This document shows positions 37,605-47,287 of a stretch of DNA of 64,000 bases, in pieces. The DNA comes from Cupriavidus basilensis (GTDB lineage Bacteria > Pseudomonadota > Gammaproteobacteria > Burkholderiales > Burkholderiaceae), in contig NZ_JARJLM010000559.1 of assembly GCF_029335485.1 (NCBI RefSeq), positions 39,887-103,886 on the forward strand. Reading direction: 5' to 3'. The position numbers and the translations under genes were made by a program. The notes beneath the pieces were generated by a model that did no database searches, was not told the origin of the DNA, and saw nothing but the letters and a program-made list of their open reading frames with translations. How positions within the stretch are numbered: the stretch's first letter is position 1; every line of letters starts with the position of its first letter.

Positions 37605-38804
37605 ATGACGACTTCATGGTTCCAACGTCTGCTAGTTGACGACGTGACTGAATCGCTCAGGACGGGCCTTACCGACGAAGCGAAGCGTGAAGTCGCAGCT
37701 TTCATGGAAGCATGCAGAGCGGTTCCTGATGTAGCCGAGAAGGCTACGCTCGACGCCTGGTACGAGAGTGGGGAAGGGCAGGCTGTCCTTCTTCATTTGT
37801 TTCAGCGGCTCTGGGCGCAGATGGCGGACATTGCTCGCTGGGCCATGCCGGCGCACGATAGCCGCCATGCCATGTACAAGGTGCCGGCCACCTCGATCGA
37901 GTATATCCAGGCGGAGCGGGTCCGCGGGTATGAGAGGGTTGGCGTCTTCGGCGCGCTGCTTCACGACCATGGCCGATGGGCCGAGGAACGCATTTTCGGA
38001 GGTCCTTGGTGTGGGGGACTACACGCCCGCCTGAGCTTTCTGCTGGCTCGGGAAGTAATGGAGGACCTGCCGATTCCTCCTCTGCTGCGGGATCAAGTGC
38101 TGCGCGCCGTCGCGCAGCACACCAAGGGGGCAACCTCGGCCGATCCGATGGTGACCAAGCTGACAGTGTCTCCGGACCGGGAACAGCTCTATGGCCCGGA
38201 GATCATCCTCCGGCTGATGCACCAGGTACCCAAGGAAACAGGAGAGCTGGCAGCCATTCTTCGCTCGGCTCACTCAAGATCGTCCGTTCTGGATCGACTC
38301 ATGCATTTCTGGGCAAACGTTTTGCCTGGACCGCTCTTTTCCCGCCAGGGTCATGTTGACGAGCTACGGCATATCCTCGGCACGTTCATCTTGATGTCGC
38401 AGGATAGGGAAGCCAGCCGTGCGCAGTTCGCGAGTGTAGCCCGCGCTAAACTGCCGCCGGGCTTCCGGTTCGATAGGGCTTGGGCCTGCGCGGATGCGCT
38501 TAGACCGCATACCGAGATTTCGGTCCAGGAAGCGTTGCGGACGTTTCTGGCGGCGCCAAATCGTGCAGCCGGCGCGGGCTACATGGCCGCGGCGCTTGCC
38601 AAGGCGAAAACCGTCGAACCGCACCAGACGACTCGGGTGGCCGGGGCTCTGGAATGGGCGCGAGCCCAACGTGTCAGGCAAGATCTCCGGCAGGAACAGG
38701 CTTTGCGCGATGCCAGGGATTGGTTTCGCGAAGATGCTTTGCTCTTGACAATCACGGACAGACTGCTGGAGGGTTGGTGGAGGCCTGAGATGGCCACGGC
38801 CTGA
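37605..38804 (+). CDS. HD-domain protein of unknown function
   Basis: A 399-residue protein. An HD-type metal site can be traced: HDSRHAM (about residues 83-89), LLHDHGRWAEE (His-Asp pair, about 121-131), GLHARLSFL (about 140-148) and VAQHTKG. Such domains hydrolyse phosphate esters of nucleotides or similar compounds. The rest of the protein is alpha-helical with no recognised motif. ATG at 37605 is chosen over an upstream ATG at 37563 because a GGAAG precedes it and similarity to a folded domain begins there. It follows manC by 86 bases. A link with the capsule is suggested only by position. Confidence 0.65.
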   Translation: MTTSWFQRLLVDDVTESLRTGLTDEAKREVAAFMEACRAVPDVAEKATLDAWYESGEGQAVLLHLFQRLWAQMADIARWAMPAHDSRHAMYKVPATSIEYIQAERVRGYERVGVFGALLHDHGRWAEERIFGGPWCGGLHARLSFLLAREVMEDLPIPPLLRDQVLRAVAQHTKGATSADPMVTKLTVSPDREQLYGPEIILRLMHQVPKETGELAAILRSAHSRSSVLDRLMHFWANVLPGPLFSRQGHVDELRHILGTFILMSQDREASRAQFASVARAKLPPGFRFDRAWACADALRPHTEISVQEALRTFLAAPNRAAGAGYMAAALAKAKTVEPHQTTRVAGALEWARAQRVRQDLRQEQALRDARDWFREDALLLTITDRLLEGWWRPEMATA

Positions 38805-38851
38805 GGACGGAAGCCCGGTGCTGGGGCCTGTTGTCGATCTTCACCCCCAAC

Positions 38852-39945
38852 CTAAAACCCATAAACCCGCACCCCCACCGAAGCCAACCCATAAAACTTA
38901 TCCAGCGACTGGTCGTAGCCGCGTTATACAAAATCTGCACACACCCCACAAAGCTGTTCTGACACTCTTCCGCGCCGGAAGATTTCAAAATACTTCATCG
39001 GCGCATACGAGAATTCCAACCCGACCGTCTGGTTGAACCGCACCTGCGGCACGCCGAATCTGTTGAGCCGGTCGTCGATGCCGTTGCGGAACAGCTATGG
39101 AAAATAGTAGCCGGCCATCGCGCCGAACCGCGCATATTGCCAGTGCGATGATCCTAGTCGCGGTCGACATCCAGGCCGTACCGGCTGGCGTTGACACTAA
39201 GCTGGAGGTTGCGCGCGGTGGCGCGGCCGACCCGGCATGGGTTGGCAAGGGCCGCGGTTGCCTTGTTGTTCGATCCCACCTGCACGTTGAAGCGGCAGTT
39301 GCCCTGCTGGTAAGCGCCCTGGAACTCGCCGGCCGTGACCCGGCTGAAGCCGCCGGTGATCAAGCCGCTCAGCAGGTTGTACTCCCACAGCCGGCTTGAG
39401 TGGATCAGGTCTGCCTGCGCTTGGACGTCGTTGGCGTGCGCGATGCTGAGATTGCCGAAGCTGGTGCCATTGCTGCGCGTGGTCGTGCTGCTCGCCAGGC
39501 TGCTGGCATAGTCGCCCCAGGCGGAGGGTTTCAGCGTCAGTTTGCGTTCGCCATCGGGGGCGGCAAGAATGCCGTAGTGCGCGGCCTGTTGCCAGCTGTT
39601 GATGTTGTCGGTATCCCGCTGAAACGTGATGTTGCGGCGCCAGTAGGTTGCCTCTACAGACCACGCCGGCGAGAACTTGTAGCCGATCGCGATGCGGCCG
39701 CCGCTATAGTCGCCGGTACGCTCGGCGGTGTCCCGGTGATCGCGCAGTTTAAAGACATCGAGCGTCTTGTTGAATGCGTCGTAGCTGGCTTCTACCCGCA
39801 GCCCGCTCGGATCGGCGGTGATGGGTTCCGCTTGCAGGAATTCGTCTTCCATGGCGGCCCATGCCTGGCCGGACAGTAGTGCGGCGCCGATGGCAACGGC
39901 CAGGCAATCCGCCCGCGTGCGGCTTATCTTGCTGTTCGAAGCCAT
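38852..39945 (-). pseudogene. Decayed outer-membrane beta-barrel protein gene
   Basis: From ATG 39945 the minus strand encodes 263 residues: a signal peptide ending near AWA-AMED, then alternating beta-strand sequence (IAIGYKFSPAWSVEATYWRR and similar), stopping at 39154. After a frame change the barrel continues (YARFGAMAGYYFP, FNQTVGLEFSYAPMKYFE, FYGLASVGVRVYGF) to a TAG at 38852. That frame is broken by stops at 39095-39097 and 38924-38926. The final aromatic Phe fits a BAM-recognised C-terminal strand. One frameshift and two nonsense codons make it a probable pseudogene. The 263-residue product might still be made, but without the closing strands. The original function is unknown. Confidence 0.72.
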
Positions 39946-40204
39946 ACTACCCCCCGGTGTCGGCTTTGACGCTCTGTGCGGATGGCCTGGCAATGCCAGG
40001 ACTCGCGCTGTGTGTTTCCACTGTAGTGGGTGGGGGCGTGGCGGAGTGTTTGCCACCGCACGCAGATCGTCGTGGATCGTATGCTGGCGCGCCTCGCGCG
40101 CCTCGCGCGCCTTGTAGGCCACTGCCCGATGGGCCGCCGCCGCGCAGTCCGTTAAACTGATTGCCTTGCGGGCCAGGCTCGCTGCCCCTACCAGGAGCTT
40201 CCAG
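39946..40204. other. Divergent gap with 9-base tandem repeat
   Basis: Between the decayed porin-like gene and the META lipoprotein gene. It contains nearly three copies of the 9-mer GCGCGCCTC at 40087-40112. GGAG at 40193-40196 is the ribosome site of the downstream gene. No convincing promoter was identified. Confidence 0.5.
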
Positions 40205-41050
40205 ATGCAGAAAAAGATGCAGAAAATTTCCCGTTCGTCGCCCGGCGTGCTGATCGCACGTGCCACCTGTGCCGTACTGCTTGCCACTGCACTGGGCGCC
40301 TGCACCACCGCGCCAGCCCCGGATTCTCCCGGCGCCGGCGCCAGCCTCAACGAGGCGCAGGCCGGCGGCCCCAGCCGCTGGGAACTGGTGCGCTGGCAGC
40401 AGGCCGACGGCTCGCTTAGATCCATCCCGCATGGCGATAACGGCCAGCCGATCATCTTCGAGTTCAATAGCGGCATCGACTCCGCGCAAGGCACGGTCAG
40501 CGGATACAGCGGCTGCAACCGCTTTACCGGCGGCTATGGCAAGACGTCGACAGGCATGCGCTTCGACCCGCTGGCGGCAACGCGCATGGCTTGTATTCCG
40601 CCGCGGGCCGAACTGGAGAACGCGTTGCTGACGGCAATGCAGTCGCCGTTCACTACGGTGGGCACGCAGCCGTCGGCGGGGTCGATGGGGCGCCAGATCA
40701 TCTGGAAGACCGCGAACGGCGATCTGCTGCAGTTCATCGAGCGCGAAGGCGTGGGCCAGCGCGGCGACAAGATGGAGGCGCAGGCGGCCGGTGGCGTGGA
40801 GAAAACCGTCTACGTGGATTCGCAGCGCGTGGAGTGCACGGGCGTAGTCCGGCAATCCTGCTATCGCGTCCGCGAAAATCCGAATGCATCGTGGACGCTG
40901 TGGTATGGCCCGATCGAGGGTCTGGATTTCGAGCCCGGCACGGCTTACACCCTGCGCGTGCGCGAGACCCGGGTGGACAACCCGCCCGCGGATGCGTCGG
41001 CGATCCGCTGGCAGTTGCTGAAGGTGGAGTCCCGCACGCGGGCAAACTGA
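40205..41050 (+). CDS. META-domain and DUF4377 lipoprotein
   Basis: A 281-residue predicted lipoprotein. The signal peptide ends at a lipobox LGAC (Cys about residue 33). A META (HslJ-like) domain follows, with SGYSGCNRFTGGYG and ATRMACIPPRAELENALLTAM. The C-terminal part (CYRVRENPNASWTLWYGPIEGLDFEPG) is of the DUF4377 type. META proteins such as HslJ are linked to envelope stress and novobiocin tolerance, but the molecular role is unclear. GGAG eight bases before the ATG supports the start. A strong terminator follows at 41081. Confidence 0.85.
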   Translation: MQKKMQKISRSSPGVLIARATCAVLLATALGACTTAPAPDSPGAGASLNEAQAGGPSRWELVRWQQADGSLRSIPHGDNGQPIIFEFNSGIDSAQGTVSGYSGCNRFTGGYGKTSTGMRFDPLAATRMACIPPRAELENALLTAMQSPFTTVGTQPSAGSMGRQIIWKTANGDLLQFIEREGVGQRGDKMEAQAAGGVEKTVYVDSQRVECTGVVRQSCYRVRENPNASWTLWYGPIEGLDFEPGTAYTLRVRETRVDNPPADASAIRWQLLKVESRTRAN

Positions 41051-41080
41051 GCCAGTTTTCGCGAGCCTGGGGCAGTACGC

Positions 41081-41117
41081 AAAACGCCGCGGTTCAAAGC
41101 CGCGGCGTTTTGTTTTT
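41081..41117. terminator. Bidirectional intrinsic terminator
   Basis: AAAACGCCGCGG and CCGCGGCGTTTT form a 12-base perfect stem around a 7-base loop, with A and T runs on either side. It can end both the META lipoprotein gene (+) and tolC (-). Confidence 0.9.
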
Positions 41118-41158
41118 CAGTCGATACCGATGGCCGATAGCTGTCCGGTATTCCGCCT

Positions 41159-42646
41159 TCAGCTGCGCGGCGCGGGTGCTCCGGCAATGGCCTCGCGGCG
41201 TGTGGCGGGGCGCTTCGCGGCCGGACTGGCCGTCGGCGATGCCGTGCCCAGCTTGACCTTCCCGGGCAGCTTGTACATCGAGCCGGGCATCGAGGTCAGC
41301 AGGGTGTTGATCTGTACCACATCGTCCTCGCCCAGCGCGCCGGTGGCGGCCTTCAGGCGCAGTCCGTTCATGATGGTGTCGTAGCGCGCCTTGGCGAGGT
41401 CGCGGCGGGTGGAGAACAGCTGCGCTTCGGCGTTCAGTACGTCGATGTTGATGCGCACGCCCACTTCATAGCCGAGCTGGTTGGATTCCACCGCGCTCTG
41501 CGCCGAATGCTCGGCGGCTTCGAGCGCCTTGACCTGGGCCAGGCCGTTGAATACGCCGGAGTAATTCTGCCGCGCGCTCTGCGCGGCGGTGCGGCGGGCG
41601 AATTCGAGGTCGCTGGCGGCCTTGTCCGCCAGTGCCTGGGTCTCGCGCACCCGGGACTGGATCTGGCCGCCGCTGTAGATCGGCACGTTGAGCTGCACGC
41701 CGATCTGAGCGCTGTTGTAGCGGCTGCTGACGTTGACGGTCTGGACCGCGCTGCCGGTGGAGTTGTTGAAACCGTACGAGGCCACCAGATCGACGGAGGG
41801 CAGGTGGCCGGCGCGCGCCTTGTTGTATTCGCGCTGGGCGGTGTCGAGGTTGTAGCGGGCCAGGCCGACTTGCGGATTGGTGTTCTCGGCCTGGCTGGCC
41901 CAGGTGTTCACATCGGCCGGCTGCGGGCCGGGCAGGGTGGCTGCCGCGCGCAGGCCGAGCAGTTCGTCGACCGGTTTGCCGGTGATCTGCTGCAGGTTGG
42001 CGCGCTTGATTTCGAGGTCGCTCTGCGCCGCGATCTCGGTCGAGATGGCGAGGTCGTAGCGGGCCTGCGCATCGTTGGCATCGGTGATGGTGGCGGTGCC
42101 GACCTCGAAGTTGCGCTTGGCCTGCGCCAGTTGCTCGCCGATCGCCTTCTTTTGCGCGCCGGCCAGGTAGAGATTGTCCTGCGATGCCAGCACGTCGAAA
42201 TAAGCCTGCGAAGTGCGGGTGATCAGGTCGAGCTGCGCCTGGCTGAAGCTGACCTCGCCGGCAAGCGCGGCCAGTTCGCCTTGCTTGTAGGTTTCCCAGC
42301 GGTCCCAGCGGAACAGCGGCTGGACCAGTTGCAGCGCCCAGTTATTGCCGTTGATGAAGCGGTCGCCGACGATGGGCGCGGACTGGTCGATCTTGGTACG
42401 CGTGGCGCCAGCCGTGCCGTTGACCTGCGGCAGCAGGCCGGAGCGTCCCTGCGGCAGCTTTTCCAGGCTCGCCGCCAGTTGCGCGCGCGCGCTGGCGAAC
42501 TGCGCGTCGTTGGCCTGGGCGTCGCGATAGACCTGGAGCAGGTCGGCACCGTGCGCGGCCGGCAGGTGCAGCAGCGCAAGCAGGGAACCTGTCAGTGCCA
42601 GGCGCGTCTTGGGCACGCCCCGCGCAGGGAAAAGCGCAAACCTCAT
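41159..42646 (-). CDS. tolC: TolC-family outer-membrane channel
   Basis: A 495-residue outer-membrane efflux protein. The signal peptide ends near AAHG-ADLL. The two repeated OEP halves are seen at DLLQVYRDAQANDAQFASARAQL and at NPQVGLARYNLDTAQREYNKARAGHLPSV, and GYEVGVRINIDVLNAEAQLF is the conserved C-terminal motif. It forms the trimeric periplasmic tunnel used by type I secretion and RND pumps. The RND pump encoded at 44,073-48,415 lacks its own outer-membrane gene and could use this one. It is close to, but not directly adjacent to, waaA; the capsule region appears to lie between them. Confidence 0.94.
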   Translation of the reverse strand: MRFALFPARGVPKTRLALTGSLLALLHLPAAHGADLLQVYRDAQANDAQFASARAQLAASLEKLPQGRSGLLPQVNGTAGATRTKIDQSAPIVGDRFINGNNWALQLVQPLFRWDRWETYKQGELAALAGEVSFSQAQLDLITRTSQAYFDVLASQDNLYLAGAQKKAIGEQLAQAKRNFEVGTATITDANDAQARYDLAISTEIAAQSDLEIKRANLQQITGKPVDELLGLRAAATLPGPQPADVNTWASQAENTNPQVGLARYNLDTAQREYNKARAGHLPSVDLVASYGFNNSTGSAVQTVNVSSRYNSAQIGVQLNVPIYSGGQIQSRVRETQALADKAASDLEFARRTAAQSARQNYSGVFNGLAQVKALEAAEHSAQSAVESNQLGYEVGVRINIDVLNAEAQLFSTRRDLAKARYDTIMNGLRLKAATGALGEDDVVQINTLLTSMPGSMYKLPGKVKLGTASPTASPAAKRPATRREAIAGAPAPRS

Positions 42647-42789
42647 GACATCTCCAGTGTGCCGGGCACCGGGCGCGCGGCTAACGTTTCTATCGATCAG
42701 CGTTCAAGGGGAATGGCGCCGGAGCAAACCGGCGCCGTGGGATTGATGCTTTTGATACGTTTGATGCTTGCGCCTGCGGTGCGTGAATT

Positions 42790-42812
42790 GCGTATCGCGT
42801 ATCGCGTATTGC
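42790..42812. repeat. Short tandem repeat
   Basis: Three near-identical copies of GCGTATC/T in the 237-base gap between tolC and the rhodanese gene. No gene or clear promoter was recognised in this gap. Confidence 0.5.
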
Positions 42813-42883
42813 TTGTTGCTTCTATCGCTTGCACCGCTTTGCTTTGTACTGCGTGTATTGCCCGTGGCACCACCGGTGCCGCT

Positions 42884-43207
42884 TCAGTATTTCGGCATGG
42901 CCGGGTCGACCTGGTGGGCCCAGGCGTCGATGCCGCCGGTCAGGTTGTAGACCTTGGCAAAGCCCTGGCGCTCGAGGAAGCCTGCTACCTGCATGCTGCG
43001 CATGCCGTGATGGCAGATGCAGACGATGTCGGCTTCCTCGTCGAGTTCGGCGGCGCGCGCCGGGATCTGGCCCATCGGGATATGGGTGATGCCGGGCATG
43101 GCGCAGGTCTGCACCTCCCAGCCTTCACGCACGTCGAGCAGCACCGGTCGCGGGCGGCTGGCGTCGGCCAGCCACTGCGCAAGTTCGGGAGCGTTGATTA
43201 CCTGCAT
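42884..43207 (-). CDS. Rhodanese-like domain protein
   Basis: A 107-residue single rhodanese domain. LLDVREGWEVQTCAMPGITHIPMGQ is the N-terminal signature, and the catalytic loop ICHHGMRSMQVA has the active cysteine followed by a loop of the persulfide-binding type. YNLTGGIDAWAHQVD closes the domain. It probably carries sulfane sulfur; the acceptor is unknown. It follows pcm by 14 bases in the same orientation, so both may be transcribed with tolC. Confidence 0.9.
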   Translation of the reverse strand: MQVINAPELAQWLADASRPRPVLLDVREGWEVQTCAMPGITHIPMGQIPARAAELDEEADIVCICHHGMRSMQVAGFLERQGFAKVYNLTGGIDAWAHQVDPAMPKY

Positions 43208-43221
43208 ATCGGGAGTACCGC

Positions 43222-43875
43222 TCAGAAGTGGAAGCGCGAAGGCTGCTCGGCGCCCAGCAGCGGCGTGACGGCAGTCTCGAACAGGTTGACGGTCTTGTAC
43301 TCGGTCTCGCTGACGCGCGTGATGATCTGCGCTTCCATCGCCGGCAGGCTGCCGACGAAGGCGGCGATGCGTCCGCCTACCTTGACTTGCGACAGGATGG
43401 CCGCGGGTACCGAGGGCAGTGCGCCCGAGATGCAGATCACGTCATAGGGCGCGCTGGCGGCCCAGCCGGCGGCGGCATTGCCTTCGGCCACGTCGACATT
43501 GGTCACGCCGGCGTCGGCCAGGTTCTTGCGGGCCAGCGCGGCCAGCTCGGGCAGGATGTCCACGGTGAGTACGTGGCGGGCGCGGTGGGCCAGCAGGGCG
43601 GCCATATAGCCGGAGCCGGCGCCGACTTCCAGCACCTGCTCGTGCTTGCGCACGGCCAGGTCCTGCAGGATACGGGCTTCGACGCGCGGGGCCAGCATGT
43701 TCTGGCCGCCCGGCAGCGGGATTTCCATATCGACAAAGGCCAGCGCGGCGTATGCCTGCGGCACGAACTGCTCCCGCTTGACCACGGCCAGCAGGTCCAG
43801 GATTTCCTGATCCAGCACATCCCATGGGCGGATTTGCTGTTCGATCATATTGAATCGGGCTTTTTCGAGATCCAT
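43222..43875 (-). CDS. pcm: Protein-L-isoaspartate O-methyltransferase
   Basis: A 217-residue SAM methyltransferase that starts repair of isoaspartyl damage. RFNMIEQQIRPWDVLD at the N-terminus, VLEVGAGSGYMAALLAHRA (SAM motif I) and the C-terminal region around KVGGRIAAFVG support the assignment. The usual substrate-loop motif (GxGQT/S in many Pcm) is represented by MLAPRVEARIL, so this is the shorter beta-proteobacterial type and the substrate may differ. Gene order tolC-rhodanese-pcm is common in Cupriavidus/Ralstonia as far as I recall. Confidence 0.83.
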   Translation of the reverse strand: MDLEKARFNMIEQQIRPWDVLDQEILDLLAVVKREQFVPQAYAALAFVDMEIPLPGGQNMLAPRVEARILQDLAVRKHEQVLEVGAGSGYMAALLAHRARHVLTVDILPELAALARKNLADAGVTNVDVAEGNAAAGWAASAPYDVICISGALPSVPAAILSQVKVGGRIAAFVGSLPAMEAQIITRVSETEYKTVNLFETAVTPLLGAEQPSRFHF

Positions 43876-44072
43876 CTTGCCATTCCTTCCAGTGCCAACC
43901 GCTAATCAGTTCTGAATTCCGGCCGCGCGGTGCCAGGGGCCGGTGAAATCCGTCAAACCTGCTATTTTAACCCCTCGACAAGGCAGTTGCCGAAGCACGT
44001 TGGCCAGGCTGTCGCCTCCATGCCGCAGTCCGGCCATGGCCGCGGCATTGCGGGGCAGGGCGCGGGGACGCT

Positions 44073-47000
44073 TCATTCCGCGCTCGCCGGCCCGCGTGCT
44101 GGCGTGTCGTCGGCGGCCGGCAAGGCTGCCGCCGGGGCTGCCGCCTTGCCACGCCACAGCCGGCCCAGCCAGGCGCTGAAATCGTCCAGATACGTATAGA
44201 TCACAGGCACTACCACCAGGGTCAGGATCGACGAGGTGATGATGCCGCCGATCACGGTCTGCCCCATCGGCGCGCGCTGCTCCGCGCCTTCGCCCAGGCT
44301 GAAGGCGAGCGGCACCATGCCGAAGATCATCGCCAGCGTGGTCATCAGGATGGGGCGCAGGCGCACCCGCGCGGCCGCAATCAGCGCCGTCTCGCGCGAC
44401 ATCGGTGGCTGGCCGTCGGCGCCGCGCCTGGCCTGGTTGGCGAAGTCCACCAGCAGGATGGCGTTCTTGGTCACCAGGCCCATCAGCATGATGAAGCCGA
44501 TGATGGAGAACATGTTCAGGGTGGAGCGGAACAGCAGCAGCGCCGCGAACACGCCGACCAGCGTGAGCGGCAGCGAGGTCATGATGGCGATGGGCTGGAA
44601 GAAGCTGGCGAACTGCGAGGCCAGGATCATGTAGATGAAGATCACCGCCAGCGCCAGTGCCGACACCGCGAAGCCGAACGACTCGTTCATCGACTTGGTG
44701 GAGCCGCCGAAGCGGTACTTGTATCCGGCCGGCCAATTCATGCCGTCCAGTGCCAGCTTGACCTCGCGCGCCACCTCGCCTTGCGAGCGGCCCGCGGTAT
44801 TGGCGGTCAGTTCCACTTCGCGGCTGAGGTCGCGCCGGCTGATCTGGTTGGCGCCCGTGGTGGGTATCAGCTCGGCGATCTGGCGCAGCGGCACCATGCG
44901 CGGCGAGCCGTCGGCGTTGGTCTGGCTGCTGGCGATCATCAGCCCGCTGAGATCGGCCATGCCGGTGCGGGCATCCTTGGGCAGGCGCACGCGCACGTCG
45001 TAGTTCTGGTCGTCGGGCGCGCGCCAGGAGCTGATGGCGTCGCCGGCCAGCAGCGGCCGCAGCGCGTTGCCGATCTGCACGATGCCAACGCCCAGGTCGG
45101 ACGCCAGCTCGCGGCGGATGCGCACTTCCACCGTGGGGCGGTCGTCCTTCATGCTGGAGTCGAGGTCGGTGAGGCCGCGCACGGCGCTCATGCGACGGCT
45201 GGCTTCCTGCGACAGGCGCCGCAGCGTTTCCAGGTCGTCGCCCTGGATCGAGACCTGCAGCGCCTTCTGCCCGCCGGCGCCGTCCGGCATGCCGACCATG
45301 GTCAGCGTGATGCCGGCGATGCCGGCCAGGCGCTCGCGGATCATCGGGTTGAGCTGGGTGGTGGTGCGCTGGCGCGCGCGGCGATCGGTCAGGCGCACCG
45401 AGACCAGCGCGTTGTTGCGCCCGGACGTGTTGCCCGAGTTGATGGTGGCGTAGGTGTAGGCGACCTCGGGGAAGGCCTTGAGGGCGGTTTCCACCTGCCT
45501 GACCTTGGCTTCGGTCACCGCCATCGAGGTGCCCACCGGTGTGGTGAAGCCGACCTGCGTTTCGCCCAGGTCGGCGGCCGGCACGAATTCCGTGCCGATC
45601 AGCGGCACCAGCGCAAAGCTGCCGAAGAACGTCACCGCGGCGATGATGGCGGTCGCCAGCCGGTGCTTGAGCGCCCAGCCCAGCATCGAACCATAGCCAT
45701 GGCCAAGCGCATCCATGCGCGCCGAGAACCAGTCCAGCATGCGGCCGACGGTGCGGCCGTACAGGCTCTTCTTGTTGCCGGTGCCGTGCAGGTCCGGGTC
45801 ATGCCAGACCGAGGACAGCATCGGGTCCAGCGTGAAGGAGACGAACATGGAGATCAGCACCGCCGCCACCACGGTCACGCCGAACTGGTGGAAGAAACGG
45901 CCGATGATGCCGCCCATGAAGCCCACCGGCAGGAACACCGCAACAATGGAGAACGTGGTGGCCAGCACCGCCAGGCCGATCTCGTTGGTGCCGTCCAGCG
46001 CCGCCGCGCGATGGTCCTTGCCCATCAGGTTGTGGCGCACGATGTTCTCGCGCACCACGATGGCATCGTCGATCAGCAGGCCCACGCATAGCGATAGCGC
46101 CATCAGCGTGATCACATTGAGCGTGAAGCCGAACATATACATCACGCCGAAGGTGCCGATCAGCGCGATCGGCAGCGTCAGCCCGGTGATGACCGTACTG
46201 CGCCAGGAGCCGAGGAAGAGGAACACGATCGCCACCGTCAGCATGGCGCCTTCGAGCAGCGTGGAGCGGACTTCCTTGACACTGCTGCGGATGCCGCGCG
46301 CGGCATCGTTCACCACGGTGAGCTGCACGCCGGCGGGCACCAGCTTGCGCACTTCGTCCGTCATGCTGATCAGGCCGTCGACGGTATCGACGGTGTTCTG
46401 GCCCTGCGCCTTGACCACCGCCAGGAACAGCGCGCGCTTGCCGTCCAGCATGGCCAGGCTCTCCTGTTCCTCCTCGCCGTCGCGCACGTCGGCCACCTGC
46501 TCCAGCGTGACGGGCTGGCCGGCGCGGCGCGCCACGATGATGCGGCGGAAGGCGTCCGGCGTGATCATGCGGCCCTTGATCTGCACCACCGTTTCGGTGG
46601 AGGTGGAGCGCAATTCGCCGGCGGGCAGTTCCTGGTTCTCGTTGCGGATGGCGTCCATCACCTGGTTCACGCCGATGCCGAGCGCTTCCAGCTGCGCGGG
46701 GCGGATGCGGATCTCCACCTCGCGCTTGGTGCCGCCCACGATATTGATGGCGCCCACGCCGCGCACGGTTTCCAGGCGCTTGCGCACGATCTGGTCGGCA
46801 ATGGTGGTCAGTTCGCGCTGCGTGCGCGTGGCGCCCGGCGCGTTCGATACGGACAGGTAGAACACCGGCGCTTCGGACGGGTCGTAGCGCAGCACGCGCG
46901 GATCCTTGACCTCGTCGCGGAACTGCGGGCGGATCAGCGCGATCTTGTCGCGCACGTCCTGCGCGGCCTGGCCCACGTCGACGGAGAGGTCGAACTTGAT

Positions 47001-47276
47001 CACCACCACCGAGTTGCCCTGGTAGGAGTGCGAGAAGATCTCGTCGATGCCGGAGATGGTGTTGACGATTTCCTCGATCTTGCGGGTCACGTCCGATTCG
47101 ACCGATTCCGGTGCCGCGCCGGGGTACTCGGTCTGCACCACGACGATGGGGAAGGTGATGTCGGGGAACTGGTCCACCGGCAGCCGCTGGTAGGAAAACA
47201 GCCCCACCACGACGAAGGCCAGCATCATCATGGTGGCCAGCACCGGGTTATGGATCGACAGGCGGGTGAACCACAT
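44073..47276 (-). CDS. RND-family (HAE1) multidrug efflux transporter
   Basis: A 1,067-residue inner-membrane pump. Twelve membrane segments are expected: the first is around residues 10-28, then large periplasmic loops and two blocks of five helices. The proton-relay motif is seen in CVGLLIDDAIVVREN (adjacent aspartates), and the partner lysine is in MGLVTKNAILLVDFANQARRG. FPDITFPIVVVQTEYPGA and VESDVTRKIEEIVN are typical of the MdtB/MexB-like group. It works as a trimer with the adaptor encoded 11 bases upstream. Substrates cannot be predicted. Confidence 0.94.
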   Translation of the reverse strand: MWFTRLSIHNPVLATMMMLAFVVVGLFSYQRLPVDQFPDITFPIVVVQTEYPGAAPESVESDVTRKIEEIVNTISGIDEIFSHSYQGNSVVVIKFDLSVDVGQAAQDVRDKIALIRPQFRDEVKDPRVLRYDPSEAPVFYLSVSNAPGATRTQRELTTIADQIVRKRLETVRGVGAINIVGGTKREVEIRIRPAQLEALGIGVNQVMDAIRNENQELPAGELRSTSTETVVQIKGRMITPDAFRRIIVARRAGQPVTLEQVADVRDGEEEQESLAMLDGKRALFLAVVKAQGQNTVDTVDGLISMTDEVRKLVPAGVQLTVVNDAARGIRSSVKEVRSTLLEGAMLTVAIVFLFLGSWRSTVITGLTLPIALIGTFGVMYMFGFTLNVITLMALSLCVGLLIDDAIVVRENIVRHNLMGKDHRAAALDGTNEIGLAVLATTFSIVAVFLPVGFMGGIIGRFFHQFGVTVVAAVLISMFVSFTLDPMLSSVWHDPDLHGTGNKKSLYGRTVGRMLDWFSARMDALGHGYGSMLGWALKHRLATAIIAAVTFFGSFALVPLIGTEFVPAADLGETQVGFTTPVGTSMAVTEAKVRQVETALKAFPEVAYTYATINSGNTSGRNNALVSVRLTDRRARQRTTTQLNPMIRERLAGIAGITLTMVGMPDGAGGQKALQVSIQGDDLETLRRLSQEASRRMSAVRGLTDLDSSMKDDRPTVEVRIRRELASDLGVGIVQIGNALRPLLAGDAISSWRAPDDQNYDVRVRLPKDARTGMADLSGLMIASSQTNADGSPRMVPLRQIAELIPTTGANQISRRDLSREVELTANTAGRSQGEVAREVKLALDGMNWPAGYKYRFGGSTKSMNESFGFAVSALALAVIFIYMILASQFASFFQPIAIMTSLPLTLVGVFAALLLFRSTLNMFSIIGFIMLMGLVTKNAILLVDFANQARRGADGQPPMSRETALIAAARVRLRPILMTTLAMIFGMVPLAFSLGEGAEQRAPMGQTVIGGIITSSILTLVVVPVIYTYLDDFSAWLGRLWRGKAAAPAAALPAADDTPARGPASAE

Positions 47277-47287
47277 GGGCGGGGCTC

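Noticed and set aside
38805-41117. Transposon or phage remnant at the right capsule boundary
   Set aside because: No transposase, integrase or terminal inverted repeat was found; the decayed gene is explained as an outer-membrane protein.
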